From Streptomyces inusitatus (lineage in GTDB: Bacteria; Actinomycetota; Actinomycetes; Streptomycetales; Streptomycetaceae): DNA of 64,000 nt. A model generated the notes under the pieces. The model saw only the letters and a list, made by a program, of their open reading frames with translations. It did no database searches and was not told the origin of the DNA. The number at the start of each line of letters is the position of its first letter. The stretch's first letter is position 1. Positions 26,561-35,053 of the stretch are shown piece by piece. A program made the translations under genes and the position numbers. Location of the stretch: the NCBI RefSeq assembly GCF_014651115.1, contig NZ_BMWG01000012.1, forward strand, positions 102,070 through 166,069. Direction: 5' to 3'.

Positions 26561-27610
26561 TCAGGCCAGCCGGGCGCGGTCCAGGGCCTCGACGCCGGCG
26601 CGCAGGGCGGCGATCCGGTCCTGGAGGGTGAGACCGGCGGGGGCGAGGGTGAGGGTGGTGACCCCGGCCGCCGCGTAGGCCTGCATCCGGTCGGCGATCC
26701 GCTCCACTGGGCCGAGGAGGGTGGTGGAGTCGATCAGCCGGGCGGGGATCGCCGCCGCCGCGCCCGCCTTGTCGCCCGCCAGGTACTTGTCCTGGATCTC
26801 GGCGGCCTCCTTCTCGTATCCCATGCGCCGGGCGAGCTGGTTGTAGAAGTTCTGCTTCCGGCTGCCCATGCCGCCGACGTAGAGGGCGGTGTACGGGCGG
26901 AAGGCGTCGGCCAGCGCGTCGATGTCCTCGCCGACCGCGAGCGGCAGGGTGGGACAGACGTCGAAGCCCTCCATGGTCTTCCCGGCCTTCTCGCGGCCCG
27001 CGCGGAGATGGCTGATCGCGGTGGACTCCAGATGTTCGGCGGCGGAGAAGATCAGCAGCGCGCCGTCCGCGATCTCGCCGGTCTGCTCCAGATTCTTGGG
27101 GCCGATCGCGGCGATGTAGAGGGGGATGTGCTCCCGGGTGGGGTGGACGGTGAGCCGCAGCGGCTTGCCGGGGCCGTCGGGCAGCGGGAGCGTCCAGTGC
27201 TCGCCCTGGTGGGAGAGGCGCTCGCGGCTCATGGCCCGGCGGACGATCTCGACGTACTCCCGGGTGCGGGCGAGCGGCTTGTCGAACTTGACCCCGTACC
27301 AGCCCTCGGAGACCTGGGGGCCCGAAACGCCGAGGCCGAGGCGGAAGCGGCCGCCGGAGAGGGAGTCGAGGGTGGCGGCGGTCATCGCGGTCATCGCGGG
27401 CTGACGGGCCGGGATCTGGAGGATCGCGGAGCCGACGTCGATCCGCTCGGTCTGGGCGGCGACCCAGCTCAGCACGGTGGGAGCGTCGGAGCCGTACGCC
27501 TCCGCCGCCCAGCAGACGTCGTAGCCGAGCCTGTCGGCCTCCTGGGCGACCGCGAGATTGTCGCCGTCCATGCCCGCGCCCCAGTAGCCGAGGTTGATGC
27601 CGAGCCGCAT
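26561..27610 (-). CDS. LLM-class F420-dependent oxidoreductase
   Basis: A 349-residue TIM-barrel enzyme of the bacterial luciferase-like family, of the type using coenzyme F420 in actinobacteria (MRLGINLGYWGAG start; DVCWAAEAYGSDAPT; GRFRLGLGVSGPQVSEGWYG; IPLYIAAIGPKN). Substrate cannot be assigned. The ATG follows AGAGGGAG. A perfect 14-bp palindrome lies 12 bases upstream of the start, so the gene is probably under TetR-type repression. Confidence 0.9.
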   Translation of the reverse strand: MRLGINLGYWGAGMDGDNLAVAQEADRLGYDVCWAAEAYGSDAPTVLSWVAAQTERIDVGSAILQIPARQPAMTAMTAATLDSLSGGRFRLGLGVSGPQVSEGWYGVKFDKPLARTREYVEIVRRAMSRERLSHQGEHWTLPLPDGPGKPLRLTVHPTREHIPLYIAAIGPKNLEQTGEIADGALLIFSAAEHLESTAISHLRAGREKAGKTMEGFDVCPTLPLAVGEDIDALADAFRPYTALYVGGMGSRKQNFYNQLARRMGYEKEAAEIQDKYLAGDKAGAAAAIPARLIDSTTLLGPVERIADRMQAYAAAGVTTLTLAPAGLTLQDRIAALRAGVEALDRARLA

Positions 27611-27622
27611 AAACGCTCCCTC

Positions 27623-27636
27623 TTACTGATCAGTAA
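27623..27636. promoter_or_regulatory. Perfect palindromic operator TTACTGATCAGTAA
   Basis: A 14-bp perfect palindrome, unusually AT-rich for this window, in the divergent spacer between the LLM oxidoreductase and aldo-keto reductase genes. Its form matches TetR-family operators; the cognate regulator is not adjacent. Confidence 0.6.
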
Positions 27637-27753
27637 CGTCTGTGTTCGGGGGACTCTAGCGCGCGGGGCGGCGATCCGTCAGGGGCCCTGTGCCGCGCGG
27701 GGTTGTCCACAGGCCCTCTCGGCCCGGGTCGTCGGCCAGTAATCTCACCGGTC

Positions 27754-28737
27754 ATGGAGCAGAGGCATCTCGGCCGCACCGGCCTGCGCGTGTCCCGCAT
27801 CGGACTCGGCACCCTGACCTGGGGCCGGGACACCGACGAGCACGACGCGGCGGATCAGCTCAAAGCGTTCTGGGAGGCGGGCGGGACGCTCGTCGACACC
27901 GCGGATGTGTACGGGGGCGGGGACGCGGAATATCTGCTGGGCCGGCTGGTGGAGCGGCTGGTCCCCCGGCGGGATCTGGTGATAGCGACCAAGGCGGGCA
28001 GTGTGCCCGACCCCGAGAGACGCTTCGACGGCTCGCGCGGCCATCTGCTCGCCTCGCTGGACCACTCGCTGGCCCGGCTGGGGACTGACTACGTGGATCT
28101 GTGGCAGGTGCACGCCTTCGACCCGCTCACCCCGCTGGACGAGACGCTCCAGGCGCTCGACATCGCGGTGAGCAGCGGCCGGGCCCGGTACGCGGGGGTG
28201 TCGAACTTCTGCGGCTGGCAGCTGGCCAAGGCGGCGACCTGGCAGCTGGCAGTCCCCGGGGTGCGGACCCGGCTGGCCAGCACACAGATGGAGTACTCGC
28301 TGCTTCAGCGGGGCGTGGAGCGGGAAGTGCTGCCGGCCGCCCTCGATCTGGGCATCGGGCTGCTGCCGTCCTCCCCGCTGGGCCGGGGGGTGCTCACCGG
28401 CAAGTACCGGCACGGGACGCCCTCCGGCTCGCGGGGCGCGTCCGAGCTGCTGGGGCCGTTCGTGGAGCCGTATCTCGACGAGATGGCGGACGGCATCGTG
28501 GACGCGGTGCTGACGGCGGCCGACGGGCTGGCGACGACCGCGCTCCATGTGGCGCTGGCCTGGGTGCGGGACCGGCCCGGGGTGGTCGCGCCGATCGTCG
28601 GCGCGCGCAACGCGCAGCAGCTGATGGCCGCGCTGTCAGTGGAGGCGCTTACGCTTCCAGACGAGATCTGCCGGGCGCTGGACGATGTGTCCGCGCCCGT
28701 GCACCGCTATCCCGATCAGGACTGGAGCACGCTGTGA
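27754..28737 (+). CDS. Aldo-keto reductase
   Basis: A 327-residue NADPH-dependent carbonyl reductase with the AKR barrel. The catalytic tetrad is visible as D48 and Y53 (VDTADVYGGG), the lysine of IATKAG, and the histidine of WQVHAF. It ends with the C-terminal IVGARNAQQL cofactor loop. The start is ATG with a weak ribosome site. Its TGA overlaps the next gene's GTG in a GTGA junction, so the two are cotranslated; the reason for pairing with a RecD-like protein is unclear. Confidence 0.92.
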   Translation: MEQRHLGRTGLRVSRIGLGTLTWGRDTDEHDAADQLKAFWEAGGTLVDTADVYGGGDAEYLLGRLVERLVPRRDLVIATKAGSVPDPERRFDGSRGHLLASLDHSLARLGTDYVDLWQVHAFDPLTPLDETLQALDIAVSSGRARYAGVSNFCGWQLAKAATWQLAVPGVRTRLASTQMEYSLLQRGVEREVLPAALDLGIGLLPSSPLGRGVLTGKYRHGTPSGSRGASELLGPFVEPYLDEMADGIVDAVLTAADGLATTALHVALAWVRDRPGVVAPIVGARNAQQLMAALSVEALTLPDEICRALDDVSAPVHRYPDQDWSTL

Positions 28738-30917
28738 CCGCGTCTTCCCGGGGGCCGAACCCCGAACCCCCGGCCGCTGTCGACCGTGAGACCGAGGAGG
28801 TCGAGGGCCCCGAGGAGACTCCCGGCCAGGAGACCTCCGACGGGGCGGCTCCCGAGATCGCGACCGACGGCGAGGCTGCGGAGGCGGAGGCGGAGGCGGA
28901 GGCCGGGAAGCCGACCGAGGCCGAGGCGGAGATCGCCGCGCAGCGGGAGCTGCGGGAGCGGATCGAGCGGCGGAAGGCCGAGAAGGAAGGCCCCATCGAG
29001 AGCGGGACCAAGCTGAGCGGCCGGGCCGCCGATCTGCTCGCGGCGGTACGGGCCGTGGAGAGCGGCGCGAAGCCCGGCAGCGCCTTCTACGACTCCCCCG
29101 CGCCCGCCCCGAGGCCCTCGGCGGCGGTCGTGTCCCCGCCCGCCCGGGAGACCGCGCCCCGGGCCCCCGAGCGGGCGGCCGCGCCGGGCGGCGCGCCGGA
29201 GACCGTCGCGGCCGTCCGGCGGGTGCTCGCCGAGGGCGGCGCGCCCGAGGGCTTCGCGGTCCGGGCGGCCGAGGTGCTCGGCGAGCAGGCCGCGGACGCG
29301 CTGCGCGAGGACCCCTGGCGGCTGCTGTCCGTGCCCGGCGTCCGGCCCGAGCAGGCCGACGGATTCGCCCGCGCCCTGCTCGGCGGCGCGTGCGGGCCCG
29401 ACGACGAGCGGCGGGCAGCGGCCCTGGTCACCTGGCAGTTGGAGGGCGCGGCCCTGCTCGGGCACACAGCGCTGGACTCGGCCGTCGTGCGCGGCGGGCT
29501 GGCCGAGCGGTCGGTACCCGATCCCGGGTCGGCCCTGGAGCGGGCGATCGCCGACGGGGCCGTGCTGGTGTTCCAGGAGGACGCCGAGGAGCTGGTGGAC
29601 GCCCCGGAGGCCCAGGAGGCCCAGGAGGAGGCTTCGCAGGCTCCGGACGAGGGCACGGAGGGGCCCGTGGAGGCCGCCGCGCCCGCCCCGGTGCTGCTGG
29701 GGCTCGACCGGTACGCGCTGGCCGAGGAGAGCCTCGCGGACGGCCTCGCGAGGCTCGCCAGATCGGGGGCGGACGCCCGCTGGGAGGCCGCCGAGGACGG
29801 CGAGCTGGTCCGCGCGGTCGCGGCGAGCGGTCTGGTGACCCACATCGGCGGTGAGGCCGCGCGGGCCGAGCCCGTGGCGCTGGCCGGGGCCGCCGGGGCG
29901 CTCGGGCTGCGCGCGGTGGTCGCGGTCCACAGCGAGCGCGGCCGCCGGGCCGCCGGACCGGCGGCGGTGACCGTGGCCGGGCTGCTCTCCGGCGGCGAGG
30001 GCCCGGGCCGGGACGGCGACGGCGCGCTCGCGCTGGATCTGCTGGTGGTGCTGGACGCGCCGCTGCTCGATGTGGAGAGCGCCGCGATGCTGGTGGAGTC
30101 GCTGCCCGACGGCAGCAGGCTGGTGCTCAGCGGCGATCCCGGCCAGCTGGGCTCGGCGGGGGCCGGCCGGGTCTTCGGCGATCTGCTGGCGGCCCGGGTC
30201 TGCCCCGGTGTCGTCTCCAGGACCCCGGACCCCGGCCCGATCGGCGAGCTGGTGTCGGGGATCGGCGTCGGCGAGCTGAACCAGGTGGCGGCCCCCGGCA
30301 AGGAGATCGTTATCGTGCCCGTGCGCGACGCGGGCGAAGCCGTCCACCGTACGGTGCAGCTCGTCGCCGACTCGGTGCCCCGGGCGATCGGGGTGCCCGC
30401 CGAGCAGACCCAGGTGATCACGGTGGGCCACGGCGGCTCCGCGGGCACCCGCGCGCTCAACGCGGCGCTGAAGCAGCGGCTGAACCCCGGCCCCGGCCGG
30501 TTCGGCGGCTTCGACCCGGGCGACCGCGTGGCCTACACGGCGGCACCGGGCCGCACCCGGCCCGGCACGGTCGTCTCGGCGGACGCCGAGGGGCTGCGGC
30601 TGGACTGCGAGGGCGAGCCGGTGACGGTGCCCAGGGCCCGGGTGGAGTCGGCGCTGCGGCACGGCTGGGCGCTGACGGCGCACCAGGCGGCGGGGATGCG
30701 CTGGCCGGCGGCGGTCGTGGTGCTGCCGGGGGACGCGGCGCGGGGGCTCAGCCGCCCCTGGGTGTACACCGCGTTCAGCCGGGGCGAGCGCCATCTGTCC
30801 GTGGTGCACGGAGTGGATCAGGCGCTGCCGCGTGCCGTGGCGGAGATCGGCGCCCAGGAGCGCACGACCAGGCTGCGGCCCCTCCTGGAAGGGCTGCTCG
30901 CCGGCGCCTCCGAGTGA
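28734..30917 (+). CDS. RecD2-like protein with degenerate ATPase motifs
   Basis: A 727-residue protein. Residues 1-75 are acidic and low-complexity; 155-215 resemble the helix-hairpin-helix region of RecD2 helicases. The remainder aligns by eye to a superfamily 1 helicase core: motif III SGDPGQLGSAGAG (about 464) and motif VI TAHQAAGMRW...VYTAFSRGERHL (about 650-690) are recognisable. The Walker A position reads GGEAARAE (near 370) instead of GGPGTGKT, and Walker B reads VVLDAPLLD (near 440), lacking the catalytic glutamate. It is therefore probably not an active ATPase. GTG start overlaps the aldo-keto reductase stop by 4 bases. Confidence 0.75.
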   Translation: MTASSRGPNPEPPAAVDRETEEVEGPEETPGQETSDGAAPEIATDGEAAEAEAEAEAGKPTEAEAEIAAQRELRERIERRKAEKEGPIESGTKLSGRAADLLAAVRAVESGAKPGSAFYDSPAPAPRPSAAVVSPPARETAPRAPERAAAPGGAPETVAAVRRVLAEGGAPEGFAVRAAEVLGEQAADALREDPWRLLSVPGVRPEQADGFARALLGGACGPDDERRAAALVTWQLEGAALLGHTALDSAVVRGGLAERSVPDPGSALERAIADGAVLVFQEDAEELVDAPEAQEAQEEASQAPDEGTEGPVEAAAPAPVLLGLDRYALAEESLADGLARLARSGADARWEAAEDGELVRAVAASGLVTHIGGEAARAEPVALAGAAGALGLRAVVAVHSERGRRAAGPAAVTVAGLLSGGEGPGRDGDGALALDLLVVLDAPLLDVESAAMLVESLPDGSRLVLSGDPGQLGSAGAGRVFGDLLAARVCPGVVSRTPDPGPIGELVSGIGVGELNQVAAPGKEIVIVPVRDAGEAVHRTVQLVADSVPRAIGVPAEQTQVITVGHGGSAGTRALNAALKQRLNPGPGRFGGFDPGDRVAYTAAPGRTRPGTVVSADAEGLRLDCEGEPVTVPRARVESALRHGWALTAHQAAGMRWPAAVVVLPGDAARGLSRPWVYTAFSRGERHLSVVHGVDQALPRAVAEIGAQERTTRLRPLLEGLLAGASE

Positions 30918-31029
30918 CGGAGAGCGCCGGGAGGCGCCGGCTCCGGGGGCGGTGGAACCGGGCCCGAGGGGGGGGGCCCCGCGGGCGGGGGCGGGGCCCG
31001 CCGGGGGGCGGGGGCCGCCTCGTGGGGGG

Positions 31030-31065
31030 CCGCCTCCGGGACCGTTGAACCGGTCCCGGAGGCGG
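31030..31065. terminator. Bidirectional terminator after the RecD-like gene
   Basis: CCGCCTCCGGGACCG (31030-31044), loop TTGAAC, exact complement 31051-31065. It lies between convergent genes. The 60 bases before it hold long G runs. Confidence 0.85.
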
Positions 31066-31099
31066 CGGCCCCGGCGTACGGGCGCGGCACCGGCGGGTG

Positions 31100-31768
31100 T
31101 CAGCGCTCCGTCTCGTCGAGGTCCTCGATGTCCTCGCCCAGCTCGTCGTGCTCGTCCTCGTCGAAGACGGAGCTGACGTCGAAGCGGATCACGATCCCCT
31201 GCGGGTCGGCCGCCTCGAAGGGGGTGCTCAGCCACTCGCCCGGCTCGGCGAGTTCGTCCAGGGCCGACACCCAGAGAGTGGAGTCGCCCTCCTCCAGCCC
31301 GAACTCCTTGTGGCGGGAGGCGATCTCGTCGGGTTCGTACTCGCCGAAGACCAGGCCGAGCGCCGCGTGGACGCTGGTGCCCGCGGCCCGGGAGCGCTCG
31401 GGGACGTCCTCGTCGGGGTCGAGGTCGGCGATGCGCCGCGCCTGCGAGAGCAGCCGGGCCGGCTCCACCACCGCGTAATCACGCCGGATCAGCACGCTGA
31501 GGGCGTTCGGCTCGTCGGGGCCCGCATAGGCCGGCAGAGGTTCGTCGGCCCCCGGGATCTCGAAGGGGGTGACCTCGTCATAGCGGTCGTAGAGGCGCTC
31601 GTCGTACGCCTCCGCCGCGACGGCCAGGGCGTTGAAGGCGTCGTAGACGGCCGGGTCGTCCTCTCCAGTGCGGTTCTCGACCGCCACGAGGTGGCGGTCC
31701 AGTGCGGCTTTGACCGCCTCGGCGGCGGCACGTACCTCGTCAGCGGTGGGCGGCGCGACATCAGACAT
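31100..31768 (-). CDS. Conserved acidic protein of unknown function
   Basis: A 222-residue, strongly acidic cytoplasmic protein with no signal peptide or membrane segment. The middle contains an alternation of hydrophobic and acidic positions, and the C-terminus is a Glu/Asp-rich tail. I do not recognise a catalytic motif. Start set at MSDVAPPT; the bases just upstream show no Shine-Dalgarno, so the message may be leaderless. It is divergent from a DUF5703 gene only 47 bases away, and the pair is common in Streptomyces. Confidence 0.75.
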   Translation of the reverse strand: MSDVAPPTADEVRAAAEAVKAALDRHLVAVENRTGEDDPAVYDAFNALAVAAEAYDERLYDRYDEVTPFEIPGADEPLPAYAGPDEPNALSVLIRRDYAVVEPARLLSQARRIADLDPDEDVPERSRAAGTSVHAALGLVFGEYEPDEIASRHKEFGLEEGDSTLWVSALDELAEPGEWLSTPFEAADPQGIVIRFDVSSVFDEDEHDELGEDIEDLDETER

Positions 31769-31815
31769 AGTGCAGACGCTATCCGTACCGGGCAGGTGCC
31801 CGCACAATAGATGCG

Positions 31816-32004
31816 ATGCCGGAATACGAATTTGTGGATGTGTATGTGCCGCGCGGGGTCTCCCGCAAGGACGCGACGCGTCTTTTGACCGATCATGCCG
31901 AGTACGGACACTGGGAGTTGGACCGACTGAGCCTGCGCCGGGACGGCAGCCGCAGGGTGCGGCTGCGCCGGCGGATCATCCGCCAGGTGCGCGCCACCTG
32001 GTGA
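31816..32004 (+). CDS. DUF5703 family small basic protein
   Basis: A 62-residue protein beginning MPEYEFVDVYVPRGVSRKDA and ending in an arginine-rich stretch (RRVRLRRRIIRQVRATW) that could bind nucleic acid or membrane. It is conserved across Streptomyces but uncharacterised. No clear Shine-Dalgarno is present before the ATG, and TA-rich sequence sits within 15 bases, so it may be leaderless. A long terminator follows 7 bases after the stop. Confidence 0.8.
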   Translation: MPEYEFVDVYVPRGVSRKDATRLLTDHAEYGHWELDRLSLRRDGSRRVRLRRRIIRQVRATW

Positions 32005-32010
32005 ACAGCA

Positions 32011-32046
32011 CGGAGTGGGCCCCGCGGGATCGCGGGGCCCACTCCG
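32011..32046. terminator. Bidirectional terminator, 16-bp perfect arms
   Basis: CGGAGTGGGCCCCGCG (32011-32026), loop GGAT, exact complement 32031-32046, between convergent DUF5703 and chaplin genes. Confidence 0.92.
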
Positions 32047-32064
32047 TCGGAACGCCGGGTGCGC

Positions 32065-32895
32065 TCAGGCGCGGACGCGGGCGCGGCGGTAGAGCACCGC
32101 TCCGGCCAGCATCATGCCCGCGCCGACCGGGATGATCAGGCCGAGCGAGTCGGCTCCGGTCTGCGCGAGCTGTACGTCCCTGGGCTGCTCCACGATCCGG
32201 GAGCTGTTCGCCTTGTGGGCGTTGGTGGTGGTACGCCCGTGCACCCCGGGGTCGCCGGGGCTGCTCGGGCGGGTGGTGGGCGGCTCGCCCGGAAGCCCCG
32301 GCGGGGTGACGGGGGGCGGGTTGCCCGGGGTGGTGGGCTCGACGGGCGGAGTGGGCTTGCCCGGCTGCGCGGGCTTTCCGGGCGGGTTCGCCTCGGAGAC
32401 ATTGGCGCAGTCGTTGCCGAAGGTGGGGTTCAGCAGTCCGCCGAGGTTGACGCTGTTCCCGCAGGCGTTCACCGGGACGTCGATCGGGGCCTGGACATTG
32501 TTGCCGGAGGCGACGCCGGGAGAGTTGTGGGTGCCGCCGCCCGCGTGCGAACCGCCGCCGGCCTGGACGCCCCCGGAGGGGGATCCGCCCGGCTGCGGGC
32601 CCGCGGTGTCGCCGCCGCCCGGCTTGGCCGGCTGGACCGGCCCGGGGCTGTTGTCGACATTGGCGCAATTATTGCCGAACGAGGGGTTCAGCAGCGCGAT
32701 CGCGTTGACGGAGTTGCCGCACGCGTTGACGGGCACGCTGACGGGCACCTGGACCGAGTTCCCGGACGCGACGCCCGGTGAGTTGGACGCACCTCCGTAC
32801 GCCTCGGCGCCGGCATGGGCGTAACCGCCGCCCAGCGCGAGCGCGCCGCCCGCCGCCGCCATGGTGATCAGGCCCTTGCGAGTGACCTGTCGCAT
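32065..32895 (-). CDS. chpC: Long chaplin with two chaplin domains and sortase signal
   Basis: Cell-wall-anchored amyloidogenic surface protein that helps coat aerial hyphae. The 276-residue precursor has a signal peptide, chaplin domains at about 37-80 (C59, C77) and 124-167 (C145, C163), a Pro/Gly-rich wall-spanning linker, the sortase motif LAQTG (243-247), a membrane segment and a basic tail. It is next to a short chaplin, matching the chpC-chpH arrangement I recall for S. coelicolor; assignment to chpC rather than chpA/B rests on that neighbour. Confidence 0.92.
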   Translation of the reverse strand: MRQVTRKGLITMAAAGGALALGGGYAHAGAEAYGGASNSPGVASGNSVQVPVSVPVNACGNSVNAIALLNPSFGNNCANVDNSPGPVQPAKPGGGDTAGPQPGGSPSGGVQAGGGSHAGGGTHNSPGVASGNNVQAPIDVPVNACGNSVNLGGLLNPTFGNDCANVSEANPPGKPAQPGKPTPPVEPTTPGNPPPVTPPGLPGEPPTTRPSSPGDPGVHGRTTTNAHKANSSRIVEQPRDVQLAQTGADSLGLIIPVGAGMMLAGAVLYRRARVRA

Positions 32896-32959
32896 AGGTA
32901 GCTTCCCTGCCTTTTTTCTTTCAGGAATACCTCCGGGCGCGGTGCCCGGGAGCGGAAAG

Positions 32960-33007
32960 CCGGGCGGTCCCGTGAGTGCGTGTACACGCGCTCACGGGAC
33001 CGCCCGG
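32960..33007 (-). terminator. chpH terminator, very long stem
   Basis: CCGGGCGGTCCCGTGAG (32960-32976) pairs perfectly with 32991-33007; the central bases GCGTGTACACGC continue the helix with one G-U pair, giving a stem of over 20 bp beyond the chpH stop. Confidence 0.8.
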
Positions 33008-33043
33008 GTTCAAACCCAAACCCCGATGGGTTGAGTCACCACA

Positions 33044-33277
33044 TCAAGAGTTGACGCAAGTGTTGCCGAAGGCAGGGTTCAGCAGCCCGACCACGTCGAT
33101 CGTGTTTCCGCACACGTTCACCGGGATGTGAACGGGCACCTGGACGGCGTTGCCGGAGATCACGCCGGGGGAGCCGACAGCGGCACCCTGGGCGCCGGCG
33201 TCAGCCATGGCCACACCCGCACCGGCGAGCAGCAGACCACCCGTGGCAGCCGCAGCGGCGACGACCTTCTTGATCAT
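33044..33277 (-). CDS. chpH: Short chaplin ChpH
   Basis: A 77-residue secreted surfactant protein. The signal peptide (MIKKVVAAAAATGG...AMA) is followed by a single chaplin domain with the two conserved cysteines C56 and C74 that form the loop disulfide. In S. coelicolor ChpH is one of the chaplins sufficient for aerial growth. AAGGAGG lies 5 bases upstream of the ATG. Expected to be expressed with aerial development; I could not identify a sigma-factor site. Confidence 0.95.
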   Translation of the reverse strand: MIKKVVAAAAATGGLLLAGAGVAMADAGAQGAAVGSPGVISGNAVQVPVHIPVNVCGNTIDVVGLLNPAFGNTCVNS

Positions 33278-33339
33278 TGTTCCTCCTTGTTGGCAAAGCG
33301 ATCCCAGCCGCGGACCGCATCACCTGTAACGAGGAGGCC

Positions 33340-33363
33340 GGAGCGGGGCTACGAGCCCGCTCC
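33340..33363. terminator. Hairpin between the M20 peptidase gene and chpH
   Basis: GGAGCGGG (33340-33347) pairs with CCCGCTCC (33356-33363) across 8 bases. It lies past the M20 peptidase stop and within the chpH upstream region, so it may insulate chpH. Confidence 0.5.
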
Positions 33364-33433
33364 ACCTTTCACTCTTTCCAGTCAGGGGCGTACGGATCAT
33401 CGATTACTTCCGGTCCGGTGCTTCCGGTCCGGT

Positions 33434-34759
33434 TCAGGCCTGGTCGATGAACCGGTCGAGCACCCGCACCCCGAACTTCAGGCCGTCGACGGGCACCCGC
33501 TCGTCCACGCCGTGGAACATCCCGGCGAAGTCCAGCTCCGGGGGGAGCTTCAGCGGGGCGAAGCCGAAGCAGCGGATGCCGAGGTCGTCGAAGGACTTGG
33601 CGTCGGTGCCGCCGGAGAGCATGTACGGGACGGCCCGGGCGATGGGGTCCTCGGCCCGCAGCGCGGTCTGCATGGCGTCCACCAGGTCGCCGTCGAAGCT
33701 GGTCTCCAGCGCCTTGTCGCCGTGGACGTCCTCGCGCCGCACCCGGGGGCCGAGCAGCCGGTCGAGATCGGTGAGGAACTCCTCCTCGTACCCGGGCAGA
33801 AAGCGCCCGTCGACATGGGCGGTGGCCTGGCCGGGGATGACATTGACCTTGTACCCGGCCCCGAGCATGGTGGGCGCGGCGGAGTTGCGCAGGGTCGCGC
33901 CGATCATCTTGGCGATCCCGCCGAGCTTGGCGAGGGTGGCCTCCATGTCCTCCGGGTCGAGCGGGGTGCCCAGCGCGTCGGACAGCTCGTCCAGGAAGGA
34001 CCGTACGGTCTTGGTCATCCGCACCGGCCAGGTGTGGCGGCCGAGCCGGCCGACGGCCTCGCACAGCTCGGTGATGGCGTTGTCGTTGTTGGTCATCGAG
34101 CCGTGCCCGGCGGTGCCGTCCACGGTGAGCCGCATCCAGTGCATGCCCTTCTGCGCGGTCTCGACCAGATAGAGCCGCAGATTCTCGTTGACGGTGAAGG
34201 AGAATCCGCCGACCTCGCCGATGGCCTCGGTGACGCCCTCGAAGAGATCCGGGTGCTTGTCGACCAGGTAGCGCGCGCCGTAGGTGCCGCCCGCCTCCTC
34301 GTCGGCGAGGAAGGCGAGCACGATGTCGCGCGGGGGCTTGCGTCCGCCGCGCAGCCGGTCCCGTACGACGGCGAGCGTCATCGCGTCCATGTCCTTCATG
34401 TCCACCGCGCCCCGGCCCCAGACGCAGCCGTCGGCGATCTCGCCGGAGAAGGGGTGGTGCGTCCAGTCCTCGGCGTTGGCCGGCACGACGTCGGTGTGGC
34501 CGTGGATGAGCAGCGCCGGCCTGCTCGGGTCCTCCCCCTCGATCCGGGCGACGGTGGAGGCGCGCCCCTTGTGGGACTCGATGATCCTCGGCTCCAGACC
34601 GACCTCCGCGAGCTTCTCGGCGATGTACTCCGCCGCCCCGCGCTCCCCCGGTCCCGAGTGGTCCCCGTAGTTGCTGGTGTCGATCCGGATCAGCTCACGG
34701 CAGAGGTCGACGACCTCGTCCTCGCCCGAGACGGTACGGGCCGCATTCGACTCGCTCAC
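33434..34759 (-). CDS. M20/M25/M40-family zinc peptidase/deacylase
   Basis: A 441-residue cytoplasmic metallohydrolase. Motifs are GHTDVVPA (first metal histidine), WGRGAVDMKD (bridging aspartate), ADEEAGG (catalytic and metal glutamates) and a C-terminal MFHGVDER histidine. The central lid/dimerisation domain is present. This group includes dipeptidases, acetylornithine deacetylase and succinyl-diaminopimelate desuccinylase; without arg or dap neighbours the substrate stays open. GTG start with GGGAGG about 8 bases upstream. Confidence 0.9.
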   Translation of the reverse strand: MSESNAARTVSGEDEVVDLCRELIRIDTSNYGDHSGPGERGAAEYIAEKLAEVGLEPRIIESHKGRASTVARIEGEDPSRPALLIHGHTDVVPANAEDWTHHPFSGEIADGCVWGRGAVDMKDMDAMTLAVVRDRLRGGRKPPRDIVLAFLADEEAGGTYGARYLVDKHPDLFEGVTEAIGEVGGFSFTVNENLRLYLVETAQKGMHWMRLTVDGTAGHGSMTNNDNAITELCEAVGRLGRHTWPVRMTKTVRSFLDELSDALGTPLDPEDMEATLAKLGGIAKMIGATLRNSAAPTMLGAGYKVNVIPGQATAHVDGRFLPGYEEEFLTDLDRLLGPRVRREDVHGDKALETSFDGDLVDAMQTALRAEDPIARAVPYMLSGGTDAKSFDDLGIRCFGFAPLKLPPELDFAGMFHGVDERVPVDGLKFGVRVLDRFIDQA

Positions 34760-34936
34760 GCTGATTCCTCCCACTGTCGCTGCTGGTGGTCCCCACCCAT
34801 CCTCCCGCGCCCGCCCCCCGACCCCAAGGCCGACCGCCCCGCGCCCGGGGCCGGGACGGGGGCGTGATCCGCACCCCCGAATGTTTGCTATTGTTTTCCA
34901 CGTCGCCAAGGCCACGGGCCAGGCGGCAGACACCTT

Positions 34937-35024
34937 GTCCGGGTGGCGGAATGGCAGACGCGCTAGCTTGAGGTGCTAGTGCCCTTTATCGGGCGTGGGG
35001 GTTCAAGTCCCCCCTCGGACACCA
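34937..35024 (+). tRNA. tRNA-Leu (anticodon GAG)
   Basis: Acceptor arms GTCCGGG/CTCGGAC with encoded CCA, anticodon stem CTAGC/GCTAG around the loop TTGAGGT (anticodon GAG, reads CUC), the long class II variable arm GCCC...GGGC, and T-arm GGGGGTTCAAGTCCCCC. All stems pair. The variable arm confirms leucine identity. tRNA-Leu genes are frequent integration sites, and a foreign-looking segment follows immediately. Confidence 0.96.
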
Positions 35025-35028
35025 GCGC

Positions 35029-35053
35029 AAGACCCCAGTTGATCTGGGGTCTT
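35029..35053 (+). terminator. tRNA-Leu terminator
   Basis: AAGACCCCAG (35029-35038), loop TTGAT, CTGGGGTCTT (35044-35053), running into further Ts: a classic hairpin with T-tail. Confidence 0.9.
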
